From Bathymodiolus japonicus methanotrophic gill symbiont (GTDB taxonomy: Bacteria > Pseudomonadota > Gammaproteobacteria > Methylococcales > Methylomonadaceae), in contig NZ_BLYC01000002.1 of assembly GCF_019721995.1 (NCBI RefSeq), positions 62,001 to 126,000 on the forward strand: a DNA stretch of 64,000 bases, in the 5' to 3' direction. The first letter of the stretch is position 1; each line of letters begins with the position of its first letter. Below the pieces are notes generated by a model. It had not been told where the DNA came from. It did not search any database and worked only from the letters and a program-made list of their open reading frames with translations. Below are positions 1 through 10,078 of the stretch, piece by piece. The translations under genes were made by a program, and so were the position numbers.

Positions 1-809
1 CCTGACCTCTTATCGTGGCGGTTTCTTTTTTTGCCTGAATTGTTTTTAAGGGGAGATAAAATCGGAAATCTAAAAATAAGCACGCCCAGCGACCTTTGAC
101 CTGTTTCAGCAACCCTACCGATACAATATTTTGTGCCCATGGATATTTGCTTTGATCCGATTTGGCAGCGTGGTCAAAAATGGCTTCACAGCCCAGGCGC
201 GCCATGCTACCTCACGAAATTCCGGGACTCCTGTCGCCATAATTCGTTCACCTACGTAGCGGATGGGAGATGCCCTGAACGCGCTGCGTCCGCAACGACT
301 ACGCACAAAAGCCGCTTCGTCATTACTACCTCACTGGCTGGACGGCTATTCGGAATGCAATTCTTGCTCCTCTCGCGTGCTGCTAGCACACGTCGAATCA
401 GCGAATTGCCCTGTCGCCTATCAGGGACTAAAAATCACCACTTCGCTAAGCTACGTTTCCATGATTTTCAGCGGAAGATATTTTTGCCTACTTTAGTGAT
501 AATGGAGTCATCCAGTGCAACCAATATGCGCCCATCTGTTTCAGGAGACGGAATCAGCTCCCAGATAGTTTTCCACAGCCCAGCCCACGGAAAAGTTGAA
601 GAAGCCATGAAAGTGTAAAAGCGCTTATTCTTGATCTCAAACCCAAACAACGTATCAAGGCAACGCCAAAGATTAGAGGTCATTGATGACGTAAAAGGAA
701 CGATAATGGACAGGATCGTGTAAACGAACAGAGAGGCTCGTTCGCGGCCTAAAGTGGTTTCGGAAAAATGATCTTGAAGCGGGAGTAAAATATCGCGTAA
801 AATGAACAT
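1..809 (-). pseudogene. DDE transposase remnant (ISe), N-terminal part, split by a CGCTG element
   Basis: The reverse-strand frame starts at ATG 809 and runs to 474, is interrupted by the element at 194-473, and continues in the same frame from 193 to the window edge. Removing the element joins ...GKNIF directly to GCEAIFDHAAKSDQSKYPWA with no extra or missing base. A motif LVALDDS near residue 95 looks like the first catalytic Asp of a DDE transposase. It resembles the DDE_5/IS701-like group, but the C-terminal half lies outside the window, so the family is tentative. It is not functional as it stands, because the element adds stop codons. Confidence 0.65.
194..473 (-). mobile_element. CGCTG element, type L1R1 (280 bp)
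   Basis: Full-length copy read on the reverse strand from CGCTGAAAATCA to GGCGCGCCTG. It sits in the ISe transposase frame. Excision of exactly these 280 bp restores the frame (AAATATCTTC joined to GGCTGTGAAG), so no target duplication was made. It has no credible coding capacity. Confidence 0.85.
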
Positions 810-811
810 GA

Positions 812-879
812 ATGAGGTCGTTTTATTTGTATAATCAATGTGTTATAAACTTTCATTATACAGTAAAACTAGGCCTCAT
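812..879. repeat. Imperfect inverted repeat upstream of ISe transposase
   Basis: Arms 812-835 and 855-879 (ATGAGGTCGTTTTATTTG and the complement of TAAAACTAGGCCTCAT) match at roughly 19 of 24 positions around a 19-nt loop. It lies just upstream of the ISe start codon, so it may be the end of that element or a partly palindromic terminus. The rest of 880-1017 holds no gene that I can see. Confidence 0.45.
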
Positions 880-1003
880 TTACGATTAACCTGTTGTTTT
901 TAAAAGGAATTCAAGGCTTTTAGTCAACGGAATGCCATTAATATTAGTAATATCTAATATTTCAGAAAAATAAGCATTAGCTGATATTCTTATGCTTTAA
1001 AAA

Positions 1004-1017
1004 CTAGGAAACTTCAG
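1004..1017. repeat. Partial MITE-D-like end
   Basis: CTAGGAAACTTCAG resembles the MITE-D terminus (TTGGGAAACTTCAG) and abuts the truncated left side of ISa copy 1. No partner end is visible upstream, so this is a remnant or a coincidental match. Confidence 0.35.
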
Positions 1018-2182
1018 TTACTGAAGGTGTGTTGGCCTTTGATGAATCAGACCGAGCACGATCTAAGTCTACAAAACGTATTTATAAGGTTTACAAGCAG
1101 AAACACAAAGGCTCCGGCGGGTATGTTAATGGACAAACGATAGTATTATTGCTGCTAGTTACCTCATCCATTACAGTGCCTGTCGGTTTTTTCTTTTATA
1201 TGCCGGATCCAGCCTTAAAGCAGTGGGATAAAGAAGATAAACGGTTGAAAAAGAGCGGTATAGCAAAAAAAGATCGGCCTATTAAGCCTGAACGTGACAG
1301 TGCCTACCCGACCAAAACAGAGATTGCATTAGGCTTATTAAAAGAGTTTAAAGTTGCGCATAGCCTGATTAAAATTAAAGGCGTACTGGCTGATGCGCTT
1401 TATGGTGAAAAAGCCTTTATGGACGAAGCCGCTAAAGAATCTGGAGGCTCGCAGGTGATTAGCCAATTAAGTAAAAACCAAAATATTGAATATAGAGGTA
1501 GAATAAGGTCAGTCGAGAGCTACTTTAATTCGATTAACAAAGGCATTGATCAGATAATACGTGTACGTGGCGGCAAAGAGATTAAAGTGACTGTCAGCAG
1601 TGCACGATTAAAGGTGAGTTCACACAGTAAAAAACGCTTTGTCATTGCCTTAAAATATGACGGTGAAAACGACTATCGCTATTTAGTGGCGACAGACCTG
1701 ACTTGGCGCACACAAGATATTATTCAAGCCTATACGTTGAGATGGCTGATTGAGGTTTTCTTTGAGGACTGGAAGCTTTATGAAGGATGGGGGCGTGAGG
1801 CCAAACAATTAGATGAAGAGGGATCAAGCCGTGGCCTGATTCTGAGTCTTTTGTTTGACCATTGCCTTCTCCTTCACCCAGAGCAAATAGCCCGCATTGA
1901 AAGCAAACTACCTGCGTATACCGTAGGAAGCTTACAGCGCAAGTCTCAAATGGATGTACTGCTTGAGTTCATCACGTCATTGCTAGAGTTTCCAGATCCT
2001 GGTGATAAGCTGAAAGAGTTAGGTGAATTAATAAAGGATGTGTTTCAACTGATGCCATCAGGAAAACATATGATTGGCAGAGATTTAGGGCGCTTAGGGC
2101 CAACAGCATCATTAAAGTATTGTTCTGCTGGGTGAAGGTAAGAGTTTGATGGCAATGGGATGGAAAAACTTGAACATCGAGT
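1018..2182 (+). mobile_element. ISa copy 1, left end truncated
   Basis: The right end is intact: AAAAACTTGAACATCGAGT ends at 2182, matching the terminal inverted repeat of the other ISa copies (5.3, 24 and 46 kb). The left side, about 290 bp including the start of the transposase gene, is missing and replaced by sequence ending in a MITE-D-like terminus at 1017. This copy lacks any CGCTG element and is the best local reference for the ISa 3' half. Confidence 0.85.
1029..2135 (+). pseudogene. ISa transposase, IS4-type DDE, lacks first 100 residues
   Basis: The frame can start at GTG 1029 but corresponds to residue 101 of the longer copy at 6.1 kb. It keeps the presumed catalytic positions: LAFDESD, GVLADALYGE, and the IS4 Y-(2)-R-(3)-E-(6)-K signature YTLRWLIEVFFEDWK. 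The C-terminus ...IGRDLGRLGPTASLKYCSAG is the uninterrupted version of a stretch that is frameshifted or invaded in ISa copies 3 and 4. Missing its N-terminal domain, it is unlikely to be active. The family assignment rests on the signature and overall layout. Confidence 0.8.
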
Positions 2183-2273
2183 ATAACTCAAAAATCACTG
2201 GTTGAATTAATGATATAAAATATTTTGTCTGCAATCCCGCTTTATTATTGTGTAGAATGGAATTCCATTTTAG

Positions 2274-2636
<363 letters not shown>

Positions 2637-2645
2637 AGAGAGTTT

Positions 2646-3944
2646 ATGATGAAACGTTTATATACTAAGAAAAATATTTTATTTTTGTTGTTAAGTCTGG
2701 CACCAGGTCTGGTAACGGCTGATGAGCTTAATCAGGCAAACACGGCGTGGGTCTTAACTTCTACTGCTCTAGTACTGTTTATGACCTTACCTGGCCTATC
2801 GCTGTTTTATGCGGGGTTGGTGCGCAGCAAAAATGTCTTGTCAGTCTTAATGCAGTGCTTTGCGATTACCTGCATGATTTCGATTTTGTGGCTGGCAGGG
2901 ATGTACAGTCTGATTTTTACCGATGGCGGGGCTGTTCAGTCTTTTATCGGTGGCTTGTCTAAAGCCTTTGTGCCGAATATGGGCACTGATAGTTTGATAG
3001 GTGATATACCTGAAGCCGTATTTTTTATGTTTCAGATGACGTTTGCCATTATTACTCCGGCTTTAATCGTGGGTGCTTTTGCCGAACGAATGAAGTTTTC
3101 CACTATGATGGTGTTTAGTGCACTTTGGGCACTACTGGTGTATGTTCCAGTCTGTCACTGGGTCTGGGGTGGCGGCTGGTTAGCGGATATGGGCGTGATG
3201 GATTTTGCCGGCGGGATTGTGATTCATATTACTGCAGGTGTTTCTGCTTTAGTTGCAGCGCTGGTGCTGGGTAAACGGAAAGGTTTTCCAACGGTTGCAA
3301 TGCCTCCGCATAATATGCCGATGGTTGTCACCGGAGCCGGGATGTTATGGGTAGGCTGGTTTGGATTTAATGCAGGTAGTGCGTTAACCGCTGATGGTTC
3401 TGCTGGTATGGCAATGTTAGTGACCCATATTAGCGCAGCAGCAGGCTCATTGACCTGGATGATTATCGAATGGATACGCTTTGGTAAACCCAGTGTATTG
3501 GGTATTGTAACCGGTATGGTGGCAGGTTTAGGTACCATTACTCCAGCATCAGGTTTTGTAGGCCCGGCGGGAGCATTAGCGATTGGTATTACTGCGGGTA
3601 TTGTGTGTTTCTATGCAGTACAGATTATCAAGCGCCATTACCGTATAGATGACTCTCTGGATGTCTTTCCTGTGCATGGTATAGGCGGCATAGTTGGCTC
3701 GCTATTAACCGGTGTGTTTGCCGCTGAAAGCCTGGGTGGTCTGGGCCTAGGTGATGTGACCATCCTGCATCAGGTTGGTGTACAGGCGGTGGCAGTTGTG
3801 GCAACTGTTATCTGGAGTGTTTCTTTCAGTTATATTATATTGAAGGTTCTGGATAGCTTGATGGGCTTGCGTGTTTCTGATGACCAGGAAGTAGAAGGGT
3901 TGGATACTGTCTTGCATGAAGAAACTGGCTATCATAATATATAA
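2646..3944 (+). CDS. amtB: Ammonium transporter
   Basis: A 432-residue inner-membrane ammonium/ammonia channel, with an N-terminal hydrophobic stretch ending LVTADELNQANTAW that looks like the cleaved leader seen in AmtB. Family signatures are present: PGLSLFYAGLVR near residue 50, VPVCHWVWGGGWL with the first pore histidine, and DVFPVHGIGGIVGSLLTG with the second. About eleven membrane segments are visible. The C-terminal tail GLRVSDDQEVEGLD is the conserved cytoplasmic helix that contacts GlnK. It is co-directional with glnK, 9 bp apart, so the two are very likely one operon. Confidence 0.96.
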   Translation: MMKRLYTKKNILFLLLSLAPGLVTADELNQANTAWVLTSTALVLFMTLPGLSLFYAGLVRSKNVLSVLMQCFAITCMISILWLAGMYSLIFTDGGAVQSFIGGLSKAFVPNMGTDSLIGDIPEAVFFMFQMTFAIITPALIVGAFAERMKFSTMMVFSALWALLVYVPVCHWVWGGGWLADMGVMDFAGGIVIHITAGVSALVAALVLGKRKGFPTVAMPPHNMPMVVTGAGMLWVGWFGFNAGSALTADGSAGMAMLVTHISAAAGSLTWMIIEWIRFGKPSVLGIVTGMVAGLGTITPASGFVGPAGALAIGITAGIVCFYAVQIIKRHYRIDDSLDVFPVHGIGGIVGSLLTGVFAAESLGGLGLGDVTILHQVGVQAVAVVATVIWSVSFSYIILKVLDSLMGLRVSDDQEVEGLDTVLHEETGYHNI

Positions 3945-4044
3945 TTTACTCGGCATAGTCTAAAATAGAGTGGCCTGGATGGGTGTACTCTATTCGGCAG
4001 AAGCAATTGTTTACCCAAATGTTTAATCGGATTTTTTGAAATTT

Positions 4045-4336
4045 ATGGACACGACACTGATAATCGAAAAATATCGTAAACCAGCGCTGATTACATTAGC
4101 GCTGTTGTTATATACATTAGCTGGTTTTGTTCTGCTGCCAAAAGTGATGCAAAGCAAACTGCCGGAAATGATTGAGGCAGAAACTGGGCGCAAAGCTTCT
4201 CTTGAGCTTGTTGAATTCAATCCGTTTTCGCTAGAACTAAGTTTGCAAGGCTTTGTTATGCATGAAAAGGATATGCAGACTTTTGTGTCTTTTAAAGAGC
4301 TATTCACGAATGTTCAGGTCTGGTCCAGTATTCGCC
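4045..4336 (+). pseudogene. DUF748-like (AsmA-like) protein, truncated after about 97 residues
   Basis: From ATG 4045 the product has one N-terminal membrane segment (ALITLALLLYTLAGFVLLP) followed by GRKASLELVEFNPFSLELSLQGF, a pattern typical of the start of DUF748 proteins of the AsmA-like, envelope-associated group. A TTG nine bases upstream is less likely as start. The gene is cut at 4336 by a CGCTG element, and what follows that element is ISa, not the rest of this gene. The remaining several hundred residues are not in the window, so a rearrangement rather than a simple insertion removed them. Confidence 0.7.
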
Positions 4337-4616
4337 CGCTGAAAATCATGGAAACGTAGCTTAGCGAAGTGGTGATTTTTAGTCCCTGATAGGCGACAGG
4401 GCAATTCGCTGATTCGACGTGTGCTAGCAGCACGCGAGAGGAGCAAGAATTGCATTCCGAATAGCCGTCCAGCCAGTGAGGTAGTAATGACGAAGCGGCT
4501 TTTGTGCGTAGTCGTTGCGGACGCAGGGCGTTCAGGGCATCTCCCATCCGCTGCGTAGGTGAACGAATTATGGCGACAGGAGTCCCGGAATTTCGTGAGG
4601 TAGCATGGCGCGCCTG
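4337..4616 (+). mobile_element. CGCTG element, type L1R1 (280 bp)
   Basis: Complete element from CGCTGAAAATCA to GCGCGCCTG. Its left neighbour is the DUF748-like gene and its right neighbour is internal ISa sequence (TTGAGACTTGCGCTG). The two flanks do not belong together, so it probably marks a recombination between two element copies or a deletion junction. Confidence 0.8.
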
Positions 4617-6097
4617 TTGAGACTTGCGCTGTAAGCTTCCTAGGGTATACGCAGGTAGTTTGCTTTCAATGCGGGCTATTTGCTCTGGGTGAAGGAGAAG
4701 GCAATGGTCAAACAAAAGACTCAGAATCAGGCCACGGCTTGATCCCTCTTCATCTAATTGTTTGGCCTCACGCCCCCATCCTTCATAAAGCTTCCAGTCC
4801 TCAAAGAAAACCTCAATCAGCCATCTCAACGTATAGGCTTGAATAATATCTTGTGTGCGCCAAGTCAGGTCTGTCGCCACTAAATAGCGATAGTCGTTTT
4901 CACCGTCATATTTTAAGGCAATGACAAAGCGCTTTTTCAGGCGCGCCATGCTACCTCACGAAATTCCGGGACTCCTGTCGCCGTAATTCGTTCACCTACG
5001 CAGCGAATAGGAGATGCTCCAGCCGCCCTGCGTCCGCCACAGACTGAGCACAAAGCAGCTCAGTCATGGCTACCACAAATGGCTCTACGGCTATTCGGGA
5101 TAAAATTTTAGCCTCCCTCGCGCGCTATCGCGCACTTCGGATTGGCAAATTTCCCTGCGCCTTCTGGAGACTATCAGCCCGTCCGGGGCTGACAGCGACT
5201 GTGAGATCTCACCTTTAATCGTGCACTGCTGACAGTCACTTTAATCTCTTTGCCGCCACGTACACGTATTATCTGATCAATGCCTTTGTTAATCGAATTA
5301 AAGTAGCTCTCGACTGACCTTATTCTACCTCTATATTCAATATTTTGGTTTTTACGTAATTGGCTAATCACCTGCGAGCCTCCAGATTCTTTAGCGGCTT
5401 CGTCCATAAAGGCTTTTTCACCATACAGCGCATCAGCCAGTACGCCTTTAATTTTAATCAGGCTATGCGCAACTTTAAACTCTTTTAATAAGCCTAATGC
5501 AATCTCTGTTTTGGTCGGGTAGGCACTGTCACGTTCAGGCTTAATAGGCCGATCTTTTTTTGCTATACCGCTCTTTTTCAACCGTTTATCTTCTTTATCC
5601 CACTGCTTTAAGGCTGGATCCGGCATATAAAAGAAAAAACCGACAGGCACTGTAATGGATGAGGTAACTAGCAGCAATAATACTATCGTTTGTCCATTAA
5701 CATACCCGCCGGAGCCTTTGTGTTTCTGCTTGTAAACCTTATAAATACGTTTTGTAGACTTAGATCGTGCTCGGTCTGATTCATCAAAGGCCAACACACC
5801 TTCAGTAATGCCATAACGTTTTAAAATTAAGACCACACTCACCCGTAGCAAACAGTCCCAGGGTATACTTGCTTTACGAAACACCCAGGATAATGCGGCT
5901 ACTTTGCAATCTCCAAGGCTTGCTCGCTCAAACTTAGCCCAGCAAACAGAGTTCATTAGCAGTATGCACGTTAAACAAGTGCCCAACCAAGCGGCTTGAA
6001 TCCGTGTCAAAGCGGCTCCGGGTTTTAGCTGATTGAGCGCATCATTTAAATCGTCAATATAGCTTTGGATAAAGGTGGCTGGGGCATTCATTAACAT
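4617..6097 (-). pseudogene. ISa transposase, interrupted and 3'-truncated
   Basis: The frame opens at ATG 6097 (MLMNAPATFIQSYIDDLND) and gives the complete N-terminus. It is broken at 5197 by a CGCTG element. Skipping 4938-5197 rejoins VRSHS to KKRFVIALKYDG in frame, and the gene then runs to ...LQRKSQ, where sequence is lost at 4616. Catalytic motifs AFDESD, ADALYGE and YTLRWLIEVFFEDWK are all present. About 70 C-terminal residues are missing compared with copy 1. Confidence 0.8.
4938..5197 (-). mobile_element. CGCTG element, type L2R1 (260 bp)
   Basis: Reads on the reverse strand from CGCTGTCAGCCCCGG to GCGCGCCTG. The target is known from ISa copies 1, 3 and 4: TTTTT joins directly to ACTGTGAG once the element is removed, with no duplication. 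By eye it is identical to the copy at 10079-10338, which implies recent spread. Confidence 0.9.
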
Positions 6098-6176
6098 GGG
6101 ATTACACCGATAAAATTACAACAACCTCAGAATACCTGATTTTACCTTCTCAATATCAAAAACTTGAACATCGAGT

Positions 6177-7256
6177 GATAGCCATAAATTAAAAGCGGCA
6201 GCCGCGAAGGCAAAGCGCGCGGTGATTATTGGTGGTGGCTTTATCGGTCTGGAAATGGCTGAAAATTTGTCAGGTCTGGGGCTGGAAGTCACGATTATAG
6301 AAATGGCCACACAAGTCATGCCGCCACTGGATGAAGATATGGCGAGCTACGTTAAAAGCTGTCTGCAAGATAATAATATCGGTTCTGTCGCAAAAAACAA
6401 AATCACCTTATTACCTACGATCATAAGATTTAATTTCAGCCAAAGAAATTTCACATGTTCAACTAAAAATGGTGCTATTTTTTAAGTTATTATTTTCCTG
6501 AATGACATATGATAATTGGCCTTCCCACTATATTATCGTAATTTTAATGATGGGCTGAGAAGTTTTTTATCCTGCATGGCGTTTTATCCATTTGCCCCAT
6601 AAAAACAGGATACAGTTGATTTTTTACACAAACATTCGTTTTTTGCGACAGAACCATAATATCAACTTGCAATTAGGTCAGGCAGTCGAATCATTTAAGC
6701 CAACAGCTAATGGGCTGGAAGTTCGTTACTCAAATGGGTATATAGAAACGGATATGGTGTTACTCGCCATAGGCGTTGTTCCCGAATCATCACTAGCAAA
6801 ACAGGCTGGATTGCAGCTAAGCGAGCGCGGGGCTATACAGGTTAATGCATAGATGCAGACTAATGATGCATCAATCTGGGCGGTAGGGGATGTAGTAGAA
6901 GTGCAGGATCTGATCACTCAGCAGCGGTTTTCATTACCTCTGGCAGGCCAGGCAAATCGACAGGGGCGCATTGCTGCCAGCTCTGTTTTAGAATGATTTA
7001 ATCCGGCATTAGATAGAAAGCTCAGCTTTAAAGGTGTTTTAGGTACTGCTGTCTGCCAGGTTTTCGGCTATACCATTGGCGATGACGGGTGCCAGCGAGA
7101 AAGCCTTGCAACGAGCTGGAATACAGGATTATCAAGCTATATATTTACATCCTGGGCATCATGTGGGCTATTTCCCGGGTGCATATCCTATTCATATCAA
7201 ACTGATTTTTGCTCAAAACGATGGCGGAATTCTGGGCGTGCAGGCCTTTGGTAAAG
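6177..7256 (+). pseudogene. FAD/NAD-dependent oxidoreductase (CoA-disulfide reductase-like), decayed
   Basis: The fragments VIIGGGFIGLEMAENLSG (dinucleotide-binding), ETDMVLLAIGVVPESSLA, ASIWAVGDVVEV, and HVGYFPGAYPIHIKLIFAQN-DGGILGVQAFGKA belong in that order to the CoA-disulfide reductase/nitrite-reductase-like pyridine nucleotide disulfide oxidoreductases. The N-terminal FAD half is lost where ISa copy 2 inserted. Further damage: an IS6-like MITE at 6381-6655, in-frame stops at about 6850 and 6992, a frameshift near 7076, and a CGCTG element at 7257. The last part is duplicated downstream. It is not functional. Confidence 0.8.
6381..6655. mobile_element. IS6-like MITE, 275 bp, 8-bp target duplication
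   Basis: Perfect 18-bp terminal inverted repeats, GGTTCTGTCGCAAAAAAC and its complement. The flanks carry ATAATATC at 6373-6380 and again at 6656-6663. The terminal sequence and the 8-bp duplication resemble IS6/IS26-family ends. No transposase is encoded. Removing the MITE and one repeat rejoins the oxidoreductase frame (QDNNI..NLQLG). Confidence 0.85.
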
Positions 7257-7525
7257 CAGGCGCGCCATGCTACCTCACGAAATTCTGGGACTCCTGTCGC
7301 CATAATTCGTTCACCTACGCAGCGGATGGGAGATGCCCTGAACGCCCTGCGTCCGCAACGACTACGCACAAAAGCCGCTTCGTCATTACTACCTCACTGG
7401 CTGGACGGCTATTCGGAATGCAATTCTTGCTCCTCTCGCGTGCTGCTAGCACACGTCGAATCAGCGAATTGCCCTGTCGCCTATCAGGGACTAAAAATCA
7501 CCACTTCGCTAAGCTACGTTTCCAT
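7257..7525 (-). mobile_element. CGCTG element, type L1R1, left end lost
   Basis: The R1 end CAGGCGCGCC begins at 7257 after ...QAFGKA of the oxidoreductase. The last 11 bases of the left end (GATTTTCAGCG on this strand) are replaced by the left end of a second element in the opposite orientation. It lies against the direction of its host gene. Confidence 0.75.
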
Positions 7526-7767
7526 CGCTGTCAGCCCCGGACGGGCTGATAGTCTCCAGAAGGCGCAGGGAAATTTGCCAATCCGAAGTGCGCGATAGCG
7601 CGCGAGGGAGGCTAAAATTTTATCCCGAATAGCCGTAGAGCCATTTGTGGTAGCCATGACTGAGCTGCTTTGTGCTCAGTCTGTGGCGGACGCAGGGCGG
7701 CTGGAGCATCTCCTATTCGCTGCGTAGGTGAACGAATTACGGTGACAGGACGTCCGGAATTTCGTGA
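7526..7767 (+). mobile_element. CGCTG element, type L2R1, right end lost
   Basis: Starts CGCTGTCAGCCCCGG and follows the L2R1 body, but ends at ...CCGGAATTTCGTGA, without the final 18 bases. A variant ACGTCCGG stands where other copies have AGTCCCGG. It is joined directly to a second copy of oxidoreductase sequence. Confidence 0.75.
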
Positions 7768-8004
7768 AAAGCTCAGCTTTAAAGGTGTTTAGGTACTGCT
7801 GTCTGCCAGGTTTTCGGCTATACCATTGGCGATGACGGGTGCCAGCGAGAAAGCCTTGCAACGAGCTGGAATACAGGATTATCAAGCTATATATTACATC
7901 CTGGGCATCATGTGGGCTATTTCCCGGTGCATATCCTATTCATATCAAACTGATTTTTGCTCAAAACGATGGCGGAATTCTGGGCGTGCAGGCCTTTGGT
8001 AAAG
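7768..8004 (+). repeat. Tandem duplicate of the oxidoreductase 3' fragment
   Basis: Repeats 7017-7256 almost exactly, from AAAGCTCAGCTTTAAAGG to GGCCTTTGGTAAAG. It lacks one base in each of three short runs (TTTT to TTT near 7790, TTT to TT near 7893, GGG to GG near 7927). These are either pseudogene decay or read errors in homopolymers. Confidence 0.8.
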
Positions 8005-8243
8005 CAGGCGCGCCATGCTACCTCACGAAATTCTGGGACTCCTGTCGCCATAATTCGTTCACCTACGCAGCGGATGGGAGATGCCCTGAACGCCCTGCGT
8101 CCGCAACGACTACGCACAAAAGCCGCTTCGTCATTACTACCTCACTGGCTGGACGGCTATTCGGAATGCAATTCTTGCTCCTCTCGCGTGCTGCTAGCAC
8201 ACGTCGAATCAGCGAATTGCCCTGTCGCCTATCAGGGACTAAA
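8005..8243 (-). mobile_element. CGCTG element, type L1R1, truncated
   Basis: Second copy of the 7257 element, part of the duplicated segment. Similarity stops after CAGGGACTAAA near 8243. Positions 8244-8283 that follow hold a short piece resembling the GTAGAGCGGACT/AGTCCGCTCTAC palindromic repeat seen elsewhere in the window. Confidence 0.7.
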
Positions 8244-8283
8244 TATCCCTCCACTCCCTGTAGAGCAGACTTCAGTCCGCTAC

Positions 8284-8578
8284 CGCTGAAAATCAGGGAA
8301 ACGTAGCCTAAGCGAAGTGATGATTTTTAGTCCGCGATAGCCGTAGGGTCGTTGTTTTGTCGGAGTCTGAGCGTTAGCGAAGGTGGAGACAAAATAAAAG
8401 GCCATCCGACACGGCGTCAAGTCATTTGGAGCCTATGTTCCGACCCCTTGTTGGGTCGGGACGAGGTGACGAGGACGAATCGGGGCCGCCGGAGGCATAA
8501 GTGGTCGCGTTAAGTTTTTGCTGCTTGCTTGGGCTGGGATGCCCAAAACAAGCTTTCGCAAAAATAGCGACTCCCCGA
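8284..8578 (+). mobile_element. CGCTG element, type L1R2 (295 bp)
   Basis: Complete, from CGCTGAAAATCAGGG to GCGACTCCCC plus the dinucleotide GA. The length is identical to the copies at 19, 20.7, 23.8, 36.6, 45.6 and 58.6 kb. The original target sequence is not recoverable here. Confidence 0.85.
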
Positions 8579-8873
8579 GGTTGCTCAAAGGATAGGGCAT
8601 GTGGCTTTAGCCCACCTTCAGAACACCTGACCTCGTAACTAATATTTCATATACAATCAATTGTTTACTGTTTTAGCCAGGATTCTTTGCTGATACCACA
8701 AATTTCTTTTAAACGTATCAACTAACGTATTCATTAGTCTACAATATGGGCATTGAAATTTACGGTGTCAGACTTTAATCTCCGAGATCAGGAGTTCTGA
8801 CCTTTATTTGAGTGATTGGCAGACTAAAGTCCGCTCTACATGAATGCAGGAATAACGGCTAATTAATAGCAAG
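8579..8873. other. Intergenic stretch with REP-like palindromes
   Basis: No gene is visible. It contains GTCAGACTTTAATCTC..GAGTTCTGAC near 8767-8802 and AGACTAAAGTCCGCTCTAC near 8820-8838, half of the palindromic repeat that is complete at 35214-35273. Confidence 0.5.
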
Positions 8874-10078
8874 TTACGGATTAGATTTGTAGGGCAAAAA
8901 TGGTAATACAAATTCTGTTAATTCAGGAAACATATGACTTAAGTCATACGCCAGGGCAATAACAAAAGAATAGGATAATAGCTTGCCTACCCACTTTAGC
9001 CAGATAGGTACTGGTAGTTTCTTTTTTTCTTGGAGCTTGCGTTGTACCGTAGGCCGCCATGAGGTACCTAATGCACCCAGCATTTTCTGCCTGATATGTT
9101 CCGCATAACTTTGCCCTTCCAGGCTATCACCGATTTCCATAGCTTGGCCGTCGTGCGTGAGTAAGTTGAGTCGATACCAGACGCGGGTAGTATTTCCAGA
9201 AGTTGATGAGGCATTTTGTTCGATGACAATATCTGCAATATCATCAAGCTCGGTTATTTCTTCAAGCAGAAAACCAAAGGTGTGCTGCTGTTTGCGTATC
9301 CCCATCAATCCGACTTCCACTGTCAGGCTATTGGCGATTAAAAAAAGCCCCAGCAAAAAAAGTGTTAGAGCAACTAACTCAACATACGCAGCCATTAAAC
9401 CAGTTGTTACAGGCAGAAAATCTAAAAAGCCGGCAAAGAAATAATAAGCAAACACGGCAATAAATAGCCCAAATGCCATCAGACTTATTCCCATACCCTT
9501 TGAGCGACCATAGCCAAAATAAAACTGTGTGCCTGCAGCAGAGGGTGTTATCTGTGGAGTAGTTGTGCTGTTAGTGTCTCTATGCTCTATAACAGCCGAG
9601 GATTGTGCTTTAAAGCGATTTGTTGTGGCAATTTCCAGCTGTTCTGCAACCTGCAAAGGTAACTCAAAATTACGCTCATAATCTATGCCAGGCAGTGGCA
9701 GGCGAACCTGCAGTACCCAGATATGGTAATCATCACTAGGTGCTTCTGTCGAGGGTAAACCTGCGGGGGGGGTAAATACAAAATCGATGCGTATTTTTCG
9801 GCCATATTTATCTGGCTTCAGGGTTATTCTATCTTGCCACAGTGTTTCTGTGCGCCAGCTACTTTTACCGTTATTACTGCGCTGATGATACCGACGCATA
9901 CAGCTGAGATGTAATGTTGCGCGTTTGGCTGATTTTGCTGCAATAGGTAGAGTCAGTTGACCAGCACAGCGGCTACCTATTTGCCCCGGAAAGGTTTTTA
10001 AGCTTACGGGAGTTTTACCAAATTTATACCAGGCCAGAGTTTGTATGATTGCCTGTACGATTATCCAGAGGCCGATAA

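Larger units (their letters stand above)
4617..6176 (-). mobile_element. ISa copy 2, one end missing
   Basis: The end at 6158-6176 carries the ISa terminal repeat AACTTGAACATCGAGT. The opposite end (transposase 3' end and terminal repeat) is lost at 4616, where a CGCTG element begins. A second CGCTG element lies inside at 4938-5197. The right flank is the decayed oxidoreductase gene. Confidence 0.8.

Noticed and set aside
133-618. Open frames of 60-160 codons within and across CGCTG elements (for example 133-618, 7076-7549, 7839-8306, 4314-4949)
   Set aside because: They repeat wherever an element lies, run into unrelated flanks, occur on both strands and have no family resemblance. They are by-products of GC-rich structured DNA.
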